Under the pieces are notes generated by a model that ran no database searches, was not told the origin of the DNA, and worked only from the letters and a program-made list of their open reading frames with translations. The translations under genes were made by a program, and so were the position numbers. From positions 62,001 to 126,000 of the forward strand of contig CALIDI010000026.1 in assembly GCA_938023035.1 (NCBI GenBank): a stretch of 64,000 bases of DNA, in the 5' to 3' direction. Shown here one piece after another: positions 54,124 through 62,201 of this stretch. Origin of the DNA: an uncultured Leptolyngbyaceae cyanobacterium. GTDB lineage: Bacteria; Cyanobacteriota; Cyanobacteriia; Leptolyngbyales; Leptolyngbyaceae. Position 1 is the first letter of the stretch. Each line of letters begins with the position of its first letter.

Positions 54124-54165
54124 GCTTTGTTTGTTCTATCGTTTTTTCGTAAATTTTTGTCATGC
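54124..54165 (+). promoter_or_regulatory. U-rich leader segment upstream of rne
   Basis: The leader RNA here reads with several U-runs (TTTGTTTG, CGTTTTTTCG, AATTTTTGTC). RNase E cuts single-stranded A/U-rich RNA, and rne leaders in E. coli and cyanobacteria are autoregulated by such cuts, so this is a plausible self-cleavage site. Not demonstrated here. Confidence 0.35.
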
Positions 54166-54234
54166 CCGCATGCCTATCTTTGCGAGTGCTTTCCCTAAAT
54201 GCCCCTGCGGCTTGAGAATATTTGAGGAAATTGA

Positions 54235-56307
54235 ATGTCGAAGCAGATTGTAATTGCAGAGCAGCATCGGATTGCTGCCGTTTTTTCAGAAGAGCAAATT
54301 CAAGAGCTGATTGTAGCTCAAGGGACTCATCAGGTCAGCGATATTTATCTCGGCATTGTTGAAAATGTATTGCCCGGTATTGATGCGGCTTTTGTCAATA
54401 TTGGCGACAGCGAACGCAATGGTTTTATCCATGTTTCTGATTTAGGCCCTCTCAAGTTACGTCGAACCTCTGGCTCCATCACTGAGCTGCTATTGCCCCA
54501 GCAAAAGGTGTTAGTGCAAGTGATGAAAGAACCAACGGGAAACAAAGGGCCACGGCTGACCGGCAACATCACTTTACCAGGTCGCTACCTAGTCATGATG
54601 CCCTTTGGAAAGGGGGTCAACCTCTCGCGTCGAATCTACAACGAAAATGAACGCAATCGATTACGTGCCCTCGCCATTCTGATTAAACCTGCGGGAATGG
54701 GTCTATTGGTTCGCACCGAAGCCGAGGACATGCCCGAAGAAGCCATCATTGAAGACTTAGAAATGTTGCAACGGCAATGGGAGGAAGTTCTCGAAGAGGC
54801 AAAGACCACCCGTGCACCCGCGCTGCTCAATCGCGATGAAGACTTTGTTATGCGGGTCTTGCGTGACGTTTATAGCGGTGATGTCAATCGCATTGTTGTG
54901 GATTCTCCCACAGGGCTAAAGCGGGTGAAACAGCATCTGCTCAACTGGAATGGGGGCAAGCTGCCCCTTGGCGTTTTAGTTGATCAGCATCGTGAACGGA
55001 TTCCTCTCTTAGAGTATTTTCGCGTCAATGCGGCGATTAAAGAAGCCCTGAATCCCAGGGTGGATTTACCTTCTGGTGGGTACATCATCATTGAGCGTAC
55101 TGAAGCCTTAACGGTAATTGATGTCAACTCTGGCTCCTTCACAAAATCAGCCACTGCTCGCGAAACTGTTTTGTGGACCAATTGCGAAGCGGCAACTGAG
55201 ATTGCTCGACAGTTGCGGTTGAGAAATATCGCTGGGGTGATCATTGTTGACTTTATTGATATGGATCTGCGCCGCGACCAGCTCCAGGTGTTAGAGCACT
55301 TTAATAAGGCGCTGCGCACTGATAAGGCGCGCCCCCAAATTGCTCAATTAACCGAGCTAGGGCTGGTGGAGTTAACCCGTAAACGCCAGGGAAAAAATAT
55401 CTACGAGTTGTTTGGGCGCGCTTGCCCGCATTGCGGGGGGCTGGGGCAATTGGTGCACCTGCCGGATCAACCCGCCGATGCCGAGGGTGAACTGATTGAT
55501 CGGGTTGCTTCCATAGGGTTGCGAGAGTCCCGCAGTCTTTGGGAAGACCGGAGTGAAGGCCGAGAGGAAGGCCTTGATGAGGTGATGCTGCCCCATCCCA
55601 ATTATCAGGAAGTGGGGAGTAATCGTCGTCGCCGTCGGCGCGAGGATGGTAGAGATAGTGGGCGTGATAGTAGAAGTAATGGGTATACAGCCCCGATGAC
55701 TCGCCGTGAGGTTAGTAACGATCCTGAGGGTTATGCGGTGCCAGAAGAAAGTGTGGCTCCCAGTCGGGTTGGGCGCGATCGCGGACGCCGGGGTCGGCGA
55801 GGCCGGGAGTTGCCAGAAATTGCAATGGCTCCTGAAATCGAGCTGAATGGCGAAAGCATAGTTCCAGAGGTGGAAGAGCGACGCGGGCGCTCCCGTCGGG
55901 AAAAGGCTCCTGTGGAGCCAGCAGAGGTGATCACTGTCGAGATGACAGAGGATGAGCAAGACGTGTATGCCTGGATGGGCATTTCACCCCTAGTGTTAAC
56001 AACGACTGAGGTGAAAAACCCACGCTCAGCCGTGATCTCGGTTGTATTACCGGGATCTGTTCCGACGGCGACAACTGAACGCGCTGATTTAAGTGAGCCA
56101 GCTTCTGATGATTTACCAGAGGATTCGGACTTGCCCGTAGCGACGGCAGCGCCAGCAAAGGCGATGGCATTGAGTTCTGACTTAGCTGACAATCAGAGGT
56201 TAGAATTACCCACAGTGAGTAATGTTGAGTCAGACGTTGAGCCGGAAGACCCTGCTCCAGTCAATCGGCGGCGGCGGCGGCGATCGTCAGCAACCGAGGC
56301 GGGTTAG
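54235..56307 (+). CDS. rne: Ribonuclease E/G
   Basis: 690 residues. The S1 RNA-binding domain lies around 35-120 (GVDAAF-like GIDAAFVNIGDSERNGFIHVSDLG). The RNase H-like and DNase I-like catalytic regions follow, with metal-binding aspartates in ALTVIDVNSGSF and GVIIVDFIDMD, and the Zn-link CPHCGG near residue 400. After residue 415 the C-terminus is variable, Arg- and Glu-rich, and ends NRRRRRRSSATEAG; such arginine runs bind polynucleotide phosphorylase in cyanobacteria. The enzyme starts mRNA decay and processes rRNA and tRNA. Start ATG 54235. rnhB follows directly. Confidence 0.96.
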   Translation: MSKQIVIAEQHRIAAVFSEEQIQELIVAQGTHQVSDIYLGIVENVLPGIDAAFVNIGDSERNGFIHVSDLGPLKLRRTSGSITELLLPQQKVLVQVMKEPTGNKGPRLTGNITLPGRYLVMMPFGKGVNLSRRIYNENERNRLRALAILIKPAGMGLLVRTEAEDMPEEAIIEDLEMLQRQWEEVLEEAKTTRAPALLNRDEDFVMRVLRDVYSGDVNRIVVDSPTGLKRVKQHLLNWNGGKLPLGVLVDQHRERIPLLEYFRVNAAIKEALNPRVDLPSGGYIIIERTEALTVIDVNSGSFTKSATARETVLWTNCEAATEIARQLRLRNIAGVIIVDFIDMDLRRDQLQVLEHFNKALRTDKARPQIAQLTELGLVELTRKRQGKNIYELFGRACPHCGGLGQLVHLPDQPADAEGELIDRVASIGLRESRSLWEDRSEGREEGLDEVMLPHPNYQEVGSNRRRRRREDGRDSGRDSRSNGYTAPMTRREVSNDPEGYAVPEESVAPSRVGRDRGRRGRRGRELPEIAMAPEIELNGESIVPEVEERRGRSRREKAPVEPAEVITVEMTEDEQDVYAWMGISPLVLTTTEVKNPRSAVISVVLPGSVPTATTERADLSEPASDDLPEDSDLPVATAAPAKAMALSSDLADNQRLELPTVSNVESDVEPEDPAPVNRRRRRRSSATEAG

Positions 56308-57009
56308 GTGGTTAGTCACATGGGGCAGTCAAACCTTCTGAAGACACCGCATCCACAAACTTTCATCTCTCTGGAAATGCCAAACTCTCCTATCTACTCT
56401 GGCTCTGCCGAGCACATTGCAGGGGTGGATGAAGTCGGGCGAGGGGCAATCTTTGGGCCGGTGGTTGCTGCGGCTGTCATTTTGCCAGAGTCGTGTCTGG
56501 CCGAGCTGAGTGCAGCGGGCGTGACGGATAGTAAGTTACTCAGCGCTCGCAAACGGCAAAACTTGGCCCATCACATTCAACGTGTGGCGATCGCGCACCA
56601 AATCGCTCTGGCTTCCGTGAAAGAAATTGACCGTCTCAATATCCTGCAGGCATCGCTTCTAGCAATGCGGCGGGCTGTGATGGGGTTAAAGCCCCTGCCT
56701 CAACTGTGTCTTGTCGATGGAAATCAACCCATTCCTGGCCTGGAGATTGAGCAATATCCGATCATTCAGGGTGATCGCCGTTTCCTCGCGATCGCAGCAG
56801 CCAGCATTTTGGCTAAGGTCTGGCGCGATCAATTCATCACCCGTTTAGCGGCTCGTTATCCCCACTATGACCTCGCCAATAATAAGGGCTACGGCACTGC
56901 GACGCATCGACTGGCCCTGCAAAACTACGGAGCATCGCGGCACCATCGCGGTTCCTTTCGTCCCTGTCGCCCTCAGTCATGCGAATTGACTCAGACCGCT
57001 GACTCTTGA
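56308..57009 (+). CDS. rnhB: Ribonuclease HII
   Basis: 233 residues if the GTG directly after the rne stop is used; ATG 56320 or ATG 56377 (MPNSPIYSG) are also possible and give a more usual length. The catalytic acid residues appear in AGVDEVGRGAIFGPVVAAAVIL (D-E pair), VTDSKLLSARKR and LCLVDGNQPI, and ASILAKVWRDQF carries the family signature. It removes RNA from RNA-DNA hybrids, including single ribonucleotides misplaced in DNA. Adjacent to rne without a gap, so the two are co-transcribed. Confidence 0.95.
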   Translation: MVSHMGQSNLLKTPHPQTFISLEMPNSPIYSGSAEHIAGVDEVGRGAIFGPVVAAAVILPESCLAELSAAGVTDSKLLSARKRQNLAHHIQRVAIAHQIALASVKEIDRLNILQASLLAMRRAVMGLKPLPQLCLVDGNQPIPGLEIEQYPIIQGDRRFLAIAAASILAKVWRDQFITRLAARYPHYDLANNKGYGTATHRLALQNYGASRHHRGSFRPCRPQSCELTQTADS

Positions 57010-57423
57010 CAGGCTCTATCCATCGCTATCGCTATCGTTTTCATGGCAACGGCGGGTCAAAAAGTCTAACCAGCGCTGATGGCTGCCCACGGGTTTTATC
57101 CTCAGGCATGGGAACGCGTTAAGAATTCGTCCTGAAACAGCGCCACAAGACCCTAAGAGAACCAAGAGCTGGCTTCGTGTTCTTTGTGTTTTTGTCGTAA
57201 GTTTCACCGGGTGCTAAGTCGGCAGTCCTAATGAGCTATCATCGGGGAAGCATGGGGATGGCACCCCCTGCGTGGGGGTTACATCCCCCTCTACCTTTGA
57301 AATCAGCTTCAACTGAATTATGCCCAGCGACTTACACAGGTGTCCAAAAGCCAGAATGGGAGGATATGAGAGCATGGAGACCATTCTCAAGCAAGCTCAG
57401 TCCTAACGTTTAGAGCGATCGCT
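57010..57423. other. Intergenic region with a degenerate palindrome
   Basis: Sequence near 57130-57210 (CCTAAGAGAACCAAGAG ... CGTGTTCTTTGTGTTTTTG) looks like a decayed member of the CACAGAG/CTCTGTG palindrome family seen near 12700. No gene is supported. Confidence 0.35.
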
Positions 57424-58731
57424 CTAGCTTGACTCGGCTGGGTTTGAGTCAGGTAAGATAAATCGCCGATAGTGCGGCTGATTGCTAGGTTGCTCTAACC
57501 GTCCTAAAATCACCGCGCTTACTGTTGTTCCCATGATGTTTACTACACTCTTGAAGCCATCCGTAAAACGGTCAATCCCTGCCACAATGGCGATACCTTC
57601 CAACGGTAACCCGACTGTCCCGAATACAGTTGTCATTGAAATCAGACCTGAGCCAGGAATGCCAGGGGTACTGTAGGAGATCAGGAACGTGCAAAGGGCA
57701 ACTGTCCAGATGAATGATGCCGTCAAAGGCACATGGTAGACTTGAGCAATAAACAAGGCATTGAAACTTTGGAAAATTGCGGAACCATCCCGCTTGAGTG
57801 CAGTTCCTAAAGGAATCGCAAAGCTAGAAATATCCTCCAGCAGACCGTAATTTTCATGGGCATTTTGAATTGCTACTGGTAGTGTGGCGCTAGAGCTAGC
57901 GGTACCAAAAGCGAGGGAAAAGGTGGCAAAGAAGCTGCGGAAATAAAAGGCAGGCGAGATCTGAAAGATGAGTAAAATCAGCGCGTAGCAGACAATCATT
58001 AAGCCAAAAGCCAAAATCAAGCCCAAGATATAACTGAGCAGACGGGAAAGCACTCCTACCCCCTGAGTTGCAATCACCGATGCCACCAGGGCAAACACCC
58101 CAATCGGTGCCAACAGCAAAACCTGGGAAAGGATCCGTTCACTCACCAGAAAAACACTTTCCAGGACTTCCACGAGGCTTTTGGCTCGATCGCCAACGGA
58201 GCGAATTCCCAAACTAATCAACACAGCGGCCACAATCGTTTGCAGCAAATTGCCGGTACTCAGGGTTTCAAACGGGTTAGCTGGGATGATGCTGATTAAC
58301 CAGTCCATCACAGGTGGTTGACTCGATTCAGTATGAGTCACTGGAATGAGCAAACCCTCAATCTCCCCTCCCGGATGAAGGACCAGCGCCGTTGTCACCC
58401 CAACACCAACGGCGAGCGCAGTAGTGAGGAAATAGCATAACCCTAAGCGAGTGGCGTAGCGCCCGATTTTGCCCGTATCGCGGGTACGGGTCAAACTCAA
58501 AATGAGGGAAGAAAAAACCAGGGGCACGATCACAAACCGAATCAACCGCAAAAACCCCTTTCCCAAGGGAGACAGAAGGTATTGATCCACTATTCCTGCC
58601 TGCTCTGGCATAAAGCCGTGTAAAGCAGCCCCAAAAATAATTCCAAGCCCTAACGAGAGAAAAATAAAGGTCGAAAATCCAGTCGGTTGTTTTTGAACGG
58701 TGCTATCCATGACTCTAACTGCGTGACTCAA
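57424..58731 (-). CDS. Dicarboxylate/amino acid:cation symporter (DAACS, GltP/GltT type)
   Basis: 435 residues with eight hydrophobic helices and two re-entrant loops. The serine-rich loop FGTASSSATLPVAIQ near residue 270 is the family signature (S-S-S-x-T), and GTALKRDGSAIFQSFNALFIAQVY and GIPGSGLISMTTVFGTVGLPLEGIAIVAGIDRFTDGFKSVVNIMG supply the NMDGT-like and substrate-binding segments (RDGSA in place of NMDGT). It imports glutamate, aspartate or C4-dicarboxylates using sodium or protons. Altered motif residues mean the exact substrate is unclear. ATG 58731 is the start; transcription is away from the protease gene. Confidence 0.92.
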   Translation of the reverse strand: MSHAVRVMDSTVQKQPTGFSTFIFLSLGLGIIFGAALHGFMPEQAGIVDQYLLSPLGKGFLRLIRFVIVPLVFSSLILSLTRTRDTGKIGRYATRLGLCYFLTTALAVGVGVTTALVLHPGGEIEGLLIPVTHTESSQPPVMDWLISIIPANPFETLSTGNLLQTIVAAVLISLGIRSVGDRAKSLVEVLESVFLVSERILSQVLLLAPIGVFALVASVIATQGVGVLSRLLSYILGLILAFGLMIVCYALILLIFQISPAFYFRSFFATFSLAFGTASSSATLPVAIQNAHENYGLLEDISSFAIPLGTALKRDGSAIFQSFNALFIAQVYHVPLTASFIWTVALCTFLISYSTPGIPGSGLISMTTVFGTVGLPLEGIAIVAGIDRFTDGFKSVVNIMGTTVSAVILGRLEQPSNQPHYRRFILPDSNPAESS

Positions 58732-59402
58732 GCATTAATAAACGACGGGGGTCTCTAGCACTTTCTTTAGAGAGTAGAGAAAGATTGAATCGAGGGCGAG
58801 CCGTCAACTCAAAGACGATAGATTGACCGGATGCCCGAACGGTGGCCAGCAAAAACTGGAAGCCGCCAGGGGTGCAGACGCGCCTGAGTCCTAAGAAACC
58901 TTACGAGGTCCGTTGACGCGATCGCTGAAACGTGAAAAAGTGATAGGCACGACAAATTGAAGCTAGGCTGATAGCCTAGGCCCCTTGAGTCTGATCCATG
59001 ACAGTGAAGAATCCTCACTAGGAGGATACGCCTCCATCGACAAGAGCCGTGATTGCTTGGGGGAGAACTCGGCTTGAGGAGATTTCTAAGCAGAAGTTTC
59101 CCTAGCATTGGGTCAGTTCAGTTGGGTTTCAACGAGCCATTCACCCGTGAAAGCTAAACCTGACCCCTGCGGGTGTCTACTTTGGTAGAAATCGCCAAGC
59201 GTATTTGCAGGCCGTTCAGGGAAGCCCTGTCTGAGTCCTGCAACAGTAGGTTCTTAGAGCCTGGGTTACTTCACCCAAAATTGCCACCCGAAGATGGTTC
59301 CCGGTGTCAACCCAAGGCACTCTGGCGTTTCTAGTCACTGCGAAGAAGAGGTCACTCAATGCCTGAACATCGCTCACCCCCCGCTCGCAGCGCAATCAGA
59401 CC
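58732..59402. other. Intergenic region with hairpins, no gene supported
   Basis: Two compact hairpins are visible: CTAGGC-TGATA-GCCTAG (58963-58979) and ATCCTC-ACTAG-GAGGAT (59011-59027). They could be part of a leader for the symporter gene on the minus strand or of a small RNA. No riboswitch consensus that I know fits. Confidence 0.35.
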
Positions 59403-60638
59403 CTAGAACTGCCCAATTGAACCCGCTTCACACTTTTGTAAGCGATGTAGCAACGCCATTTGGTCAGGATTGTTGGAAGCTCGCAGAATTCGCTCAGCGC
59501 CAATTGTCACGATTTCTCGCGCTAGACGCTGGTACAGTGCCGCCAATTCTTCTGAGTCAAAGGTAAGACGATTTTGCTGCCTATTACTATTAAACGACTT
59601 TCTAAGGTCAATGTGGAACTGTTTTGCCAAAGTTTTTACAACCTGCGATCGCTCAGGGCGGGCCTGGCGCAACAAGCTATCTAGGGGCTGGCTGAGAATA
59701 TGCTGACGTTGCTGGGCCGAGAGCTGCCGTTCTAGCCAAATCTCTGAAGTGGAAACGGGAATATCGATCGTTTTGCTATCGATTTTGGCAAAAGCATGGG
59801 CCTCGGCATAGCTGACCCGGCCATCGCTGTTGTAATCGGGCTTGGTGATGGCTTCGCCGCTACGTCTGCGCCCGGTTAGACCCGAAAAGAAACTAGAGCT
59901 GTAGTCAATATAGTCCGCTTCGTTGACTTCAGGAGTACACCCCACTGAAGGACGGGTTTTAACTGTAGCAAAAAAGCCACAGCGGTTATGGGGCGCGATC
60001 GCATTTTTGGGATTGCCCCCCACATAAATCAGGTTGGCAAAGCCACCTGAATAGCACTGGGGCATCATGGTGACAACGGGGGCCTGGGTCGGAAACTGAT
60101 CTAAAAGGCCAGCATAGCGCTGGACGGTCAGGATTTCGTCATCCCAGAGGATAAAAAAATTGTTCTCGTAGTGGTTCGGATAGTGGTACCCGTGCCCCGT
60201 AAAGTAAAAGAAACTCGGCTGGCCTGAGTTGGCCTTTGCCCATTTTTGCAGAGTTGTCTGCACATTATCCAAGGTGGCCGCCCCATGCAAATGGGGAATT
60301 TGTGGTACCTTATAGCGTTCCTGACCGCGACTATCGAGATAACGAACGGTGGCTTTGCCATCGTTGCCATTGGCAAAGAAAAAGCGGGCGATCGCTGGGT
60401 CAAACCCCAGCACCTTCAAGGTGCGCTGGAAAAATAGCACATTCTTTTCCAGGGAGATTTCATTACTCTCAGGCCTACCGCCCCCGGCCACGACCAGCAG
60501 GTTAGGCTGACGAGCCTGCTGACATTTTGTAGGCGCTAGCGACATCACAGCTTGACTGAAAAGGGGTTGCGCTAATGGTTGGAGCCACTGCCCTATGACC
60601 GTAAGCAGCACGATCATAAACCAAGACTGTGACTGCAT
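59403..60638 (-). CDS. Caspase-like (clan CD) cysteine protease with an EF-hand, exported
   Basis: 411 residues. The N-terminal hydrophobic segment (SWFMIVLLTVIGQWLQPLA) acts as a signal peptide or anchor. The clan CD catalytic pair is visible: His149 in FFYFTGHGYH after a hydrophobic strand, and Cys195 in VVTMMPQCYSGGF. A canonical EF-hand loop follows, D268-x-N-x-D-G-x-V-S-x-x-E279 (DYNSDGRVSYAE), so calcium control is likely. It resembles orthocaspases/legumain-like C13-C14 peptidases rather than an annotated family I can name. The last 130 residues are helical. The gene lies 38 bases from an M28 peptidase on the same strand; that peptidase is downstream in the window but upstream in transcription. 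Confidence 0.8.
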   Translation of the reverse strand: MQSQSWFMIVLLTVIGQWLQPLAQPLFSQAVMSLAPTKCQQARQPNLLVVAGGGRPESNEISLEKNVLFFQRTLKVLGFDPAIARFFFANGNDGKATVRYLDSRGQERYKVPQIPHLHGAATLDNVQTTLQKWAKANSGQPSFFYFTGHGYHYPNHYENNFFILWDDEILTVQRYAGLLDQFPTQAPVVTMMPQCYSGGFANLIYVGGNPKNAIAPHNRCGFFATVKTRPSVGCTPEVNEADYIDYSSSFFSGLTGRRRSGEAITKPDYNSDGRVSYAEAHAFAKIDSKTIDIPVSTSEIWLERQLSAQQRQHILSQPLDSLLRQARPERSQVVKTLAKQFHIDLRKSFNSNRQQNRLTFDSEELAALYQRLAREIVTIGAERILRASNNPDQMALLHRLQKCEAGSIGQF

Positions 60639-60676
60639 TTTTCCTCTCCCCAGGTAGCTGGAATATTTTCCTTATC

Positions 60677-61534
60677 CTACAAACATCGTAGGCCTGTTGC
60701 CAAACCCAAACAAACCTGGGTCATCCGTTCAAAGTTCAGTGTCTCTGGGCGATCGCTGGGTTGATGGTAATGGGGATTGCGCAAATAGGCTGTATCGGTC
60801 ACCATTATGGCCCGATAGCCTAAATCCCAAAAGGCCGCATGGTCGCTCAGGCGCGTTTCTGGCAGCGCCAACCCGCGATGAGGCACTGGCAGCCACCATC
60901 CAGGGATCCCAGCCGTCCTCAGATGGCGAGCCAGATGAACCAGCTCAACCAGGGTAGAGGGGGTGCCAACCAAGGCAATAAAATCGCCAGCCTGGGGATA
61001 AATAGCCTCCATGGCAGCCAGGGGATAGCATTGCGAACCGGGCGTTGGGTCATAATAGCCCAACATTTCTAGAGACAACATTAAGCGCAGGGGTTCTCCC
61101 TGAAGCTGTTGAGCATAGAAGTAGCTGCCGGCCTGTTGGGTTTGGGTCTCCTCAAAATCAAAGGCAACCAATCGCAGGGGATGGTTTGCAGGTTGCGCTG
61201 CGAAGAGGCGGGCGAGTTCCAGCAGCACCGCGACCCCAGAGGCATTGTCGTCTGCACCAGGGGTATTGAGCGCAGCATCGTAGTGGGCACCGACCAAAAT
61301 GGCAGGGCGCTGGCCTTGGTTTCCGGGTAAGTCCACAATCAAGTTTTGGTGAATTTGGCCCAAACTCACAAATTCATGGGTTTGCACGCGGCCCCATTGC
61401 CCTAATTGTTGGCGAAGATATTGCCGCACGTAAAAGCGACCCTCTGTCGCAAAGTAGGGGTCGCGATCGCGGGCGATTTCGCCAACATGGGTTTTGAGTC
61501 GGGTCGTTAGCTCAGACTCCACATGCTCTCCCAA
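60677..61534 (-). CDS. M28 family zinc peptidase (aminopeptidase-like)
   Basis: 285 residues. All five zinc-site positions are readable: VGAHYDAAL (His, Asp), GADDNASGVAVLLE (bridging Asp), FDFEETQ (catalytic Glu and metal Glu), LSLEMLGYYD (Asp) and NPHYHQPSD near the end (His). No signal peptide is evident, although M28 enzymes are often exported. It probably removes N-terminal residues from peptides or acts as glutaminyl cyclase-like enzyme. The start ATG 61534 precedes the caspase-like protease gene in the same operon direction (38 bases). Confidence 0.9.
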   Translation of the reverse strand: MGEHVESELTTRLKTHVGEIARDRDPYFATEGRFYVRQYLRQQLGQWGRVQTHEFVSLGQIHQNLIVDLPGNQGQRPAILVGAHYDAALNTPGADDNASGVAVLLELARLFAAQPANHPLRLVAFDFEETQTQQAGSYFYAQQLQGEPLRLMLSLEMLGYYDPTPGSQCYPLAAMEAIYPQAGDFIALVGTPSTLVELVHLARHLRTAGIPGWWLPVPHRGLALPETRLSDHAAFWDLGYRAIMVTDTAYLRNPHYHQPSDRPETLNFERMTQVCLGLATGLRCL

Positions 61535-61564
61535 CAGGGGAACCCGTTAATACTGCCACAGGGT

Positions 61565-62095
61565 TTACGATTGGGCAACGGCCATCTCCTGCTGCGGGCT
61601 GTCAACTTCTGCCGGCACTCTTCCTTGAATGGTAAGAACCGAGCAGGGCGCGTGGTGCAACACATAGTTGCTGACACTGCCAAGGAACAGTTCACTCAAA
61701 CCTGTGCGGCCTCGTCTTCCCACCACCACCAGATCAGCGGCCCAGGTTTCAGCTAAGCGGCAAGTGACTTCGCCGGGGTCACCCACATTTTGAGTGAATT
61801 CGGTTTCTACCCCAGCGGCGATCGCCTGATTCGCCAGGGATTGCAGCAGGGCCGCTCCCTCCCGTTCAAAGATTTCCCATTGACGGGCGTAGGCTTTGAC
61901 CGCTTCCGCATGGAGCGAGGTATAGAGGCTATCCGTTCCTGGATAGACCGGGGTTGGGTAACTGTCATCCATCGGTGAGAGCACATGAAGTAACATCAAG
62001 CGGGCACCACTGGCTTTGGCCAGAGACACAGCTTCAGCAAAAACATGCTTGCTCATGCTGGTGTTATCAAGGGCAACCAGAATTTTAGTAAACAT
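61565..62095 (-). CDS. Universal stress protein, UspA family
   Basis: 176 residues from ATG 62095, with a very good AGGAGG site seven bases upstream; longer in-frame extension is rejected. The Usp fold is clear: MFTKILVALDNTSMSKHVFAEAV at the start, RLMLLHVLSP, and the ATP-binding tail ADLVVVGRRGRTGLSELFLGSVSNYVLHHAPCSVLTI (G-x2-G-x9-G-S/T). It is a single-domain protein that binds ATP and helps during energy or oxidative stress. The last 20 residues form an unusual acidic tail (EVDSPQQEMAVAQS). It is 30 bases upstream of the M28 gene. Confidence 0.93.
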   Translation of the reverse strand: MFTKILVALDNTSMSKHVFAEAVSLAKASGARLMLLHVLSPMDDSYPTPVYPGTDSLYTSLHAEAVKAYARQWEIFEREGAALLQSLANQAIAAGVETEFTQNVGDPGEVTCRLAETWAADLVVVGRRGRTGLSELFLGSVSNYVLHHAPCSVLTIQGRVPAEVDSPQQEMAVAQS

Positions 62096-62201
62096 AAAAA
62101 CCTCCTTTGAAAAAGTCAGTTCGTTTAAACCCCCCACGGGGCCTTGGCTAGTAAAGGAACGGACGGGTTTAATTTGGGTTGAGTTTGCGCTTGGGGCAAG
62201 T

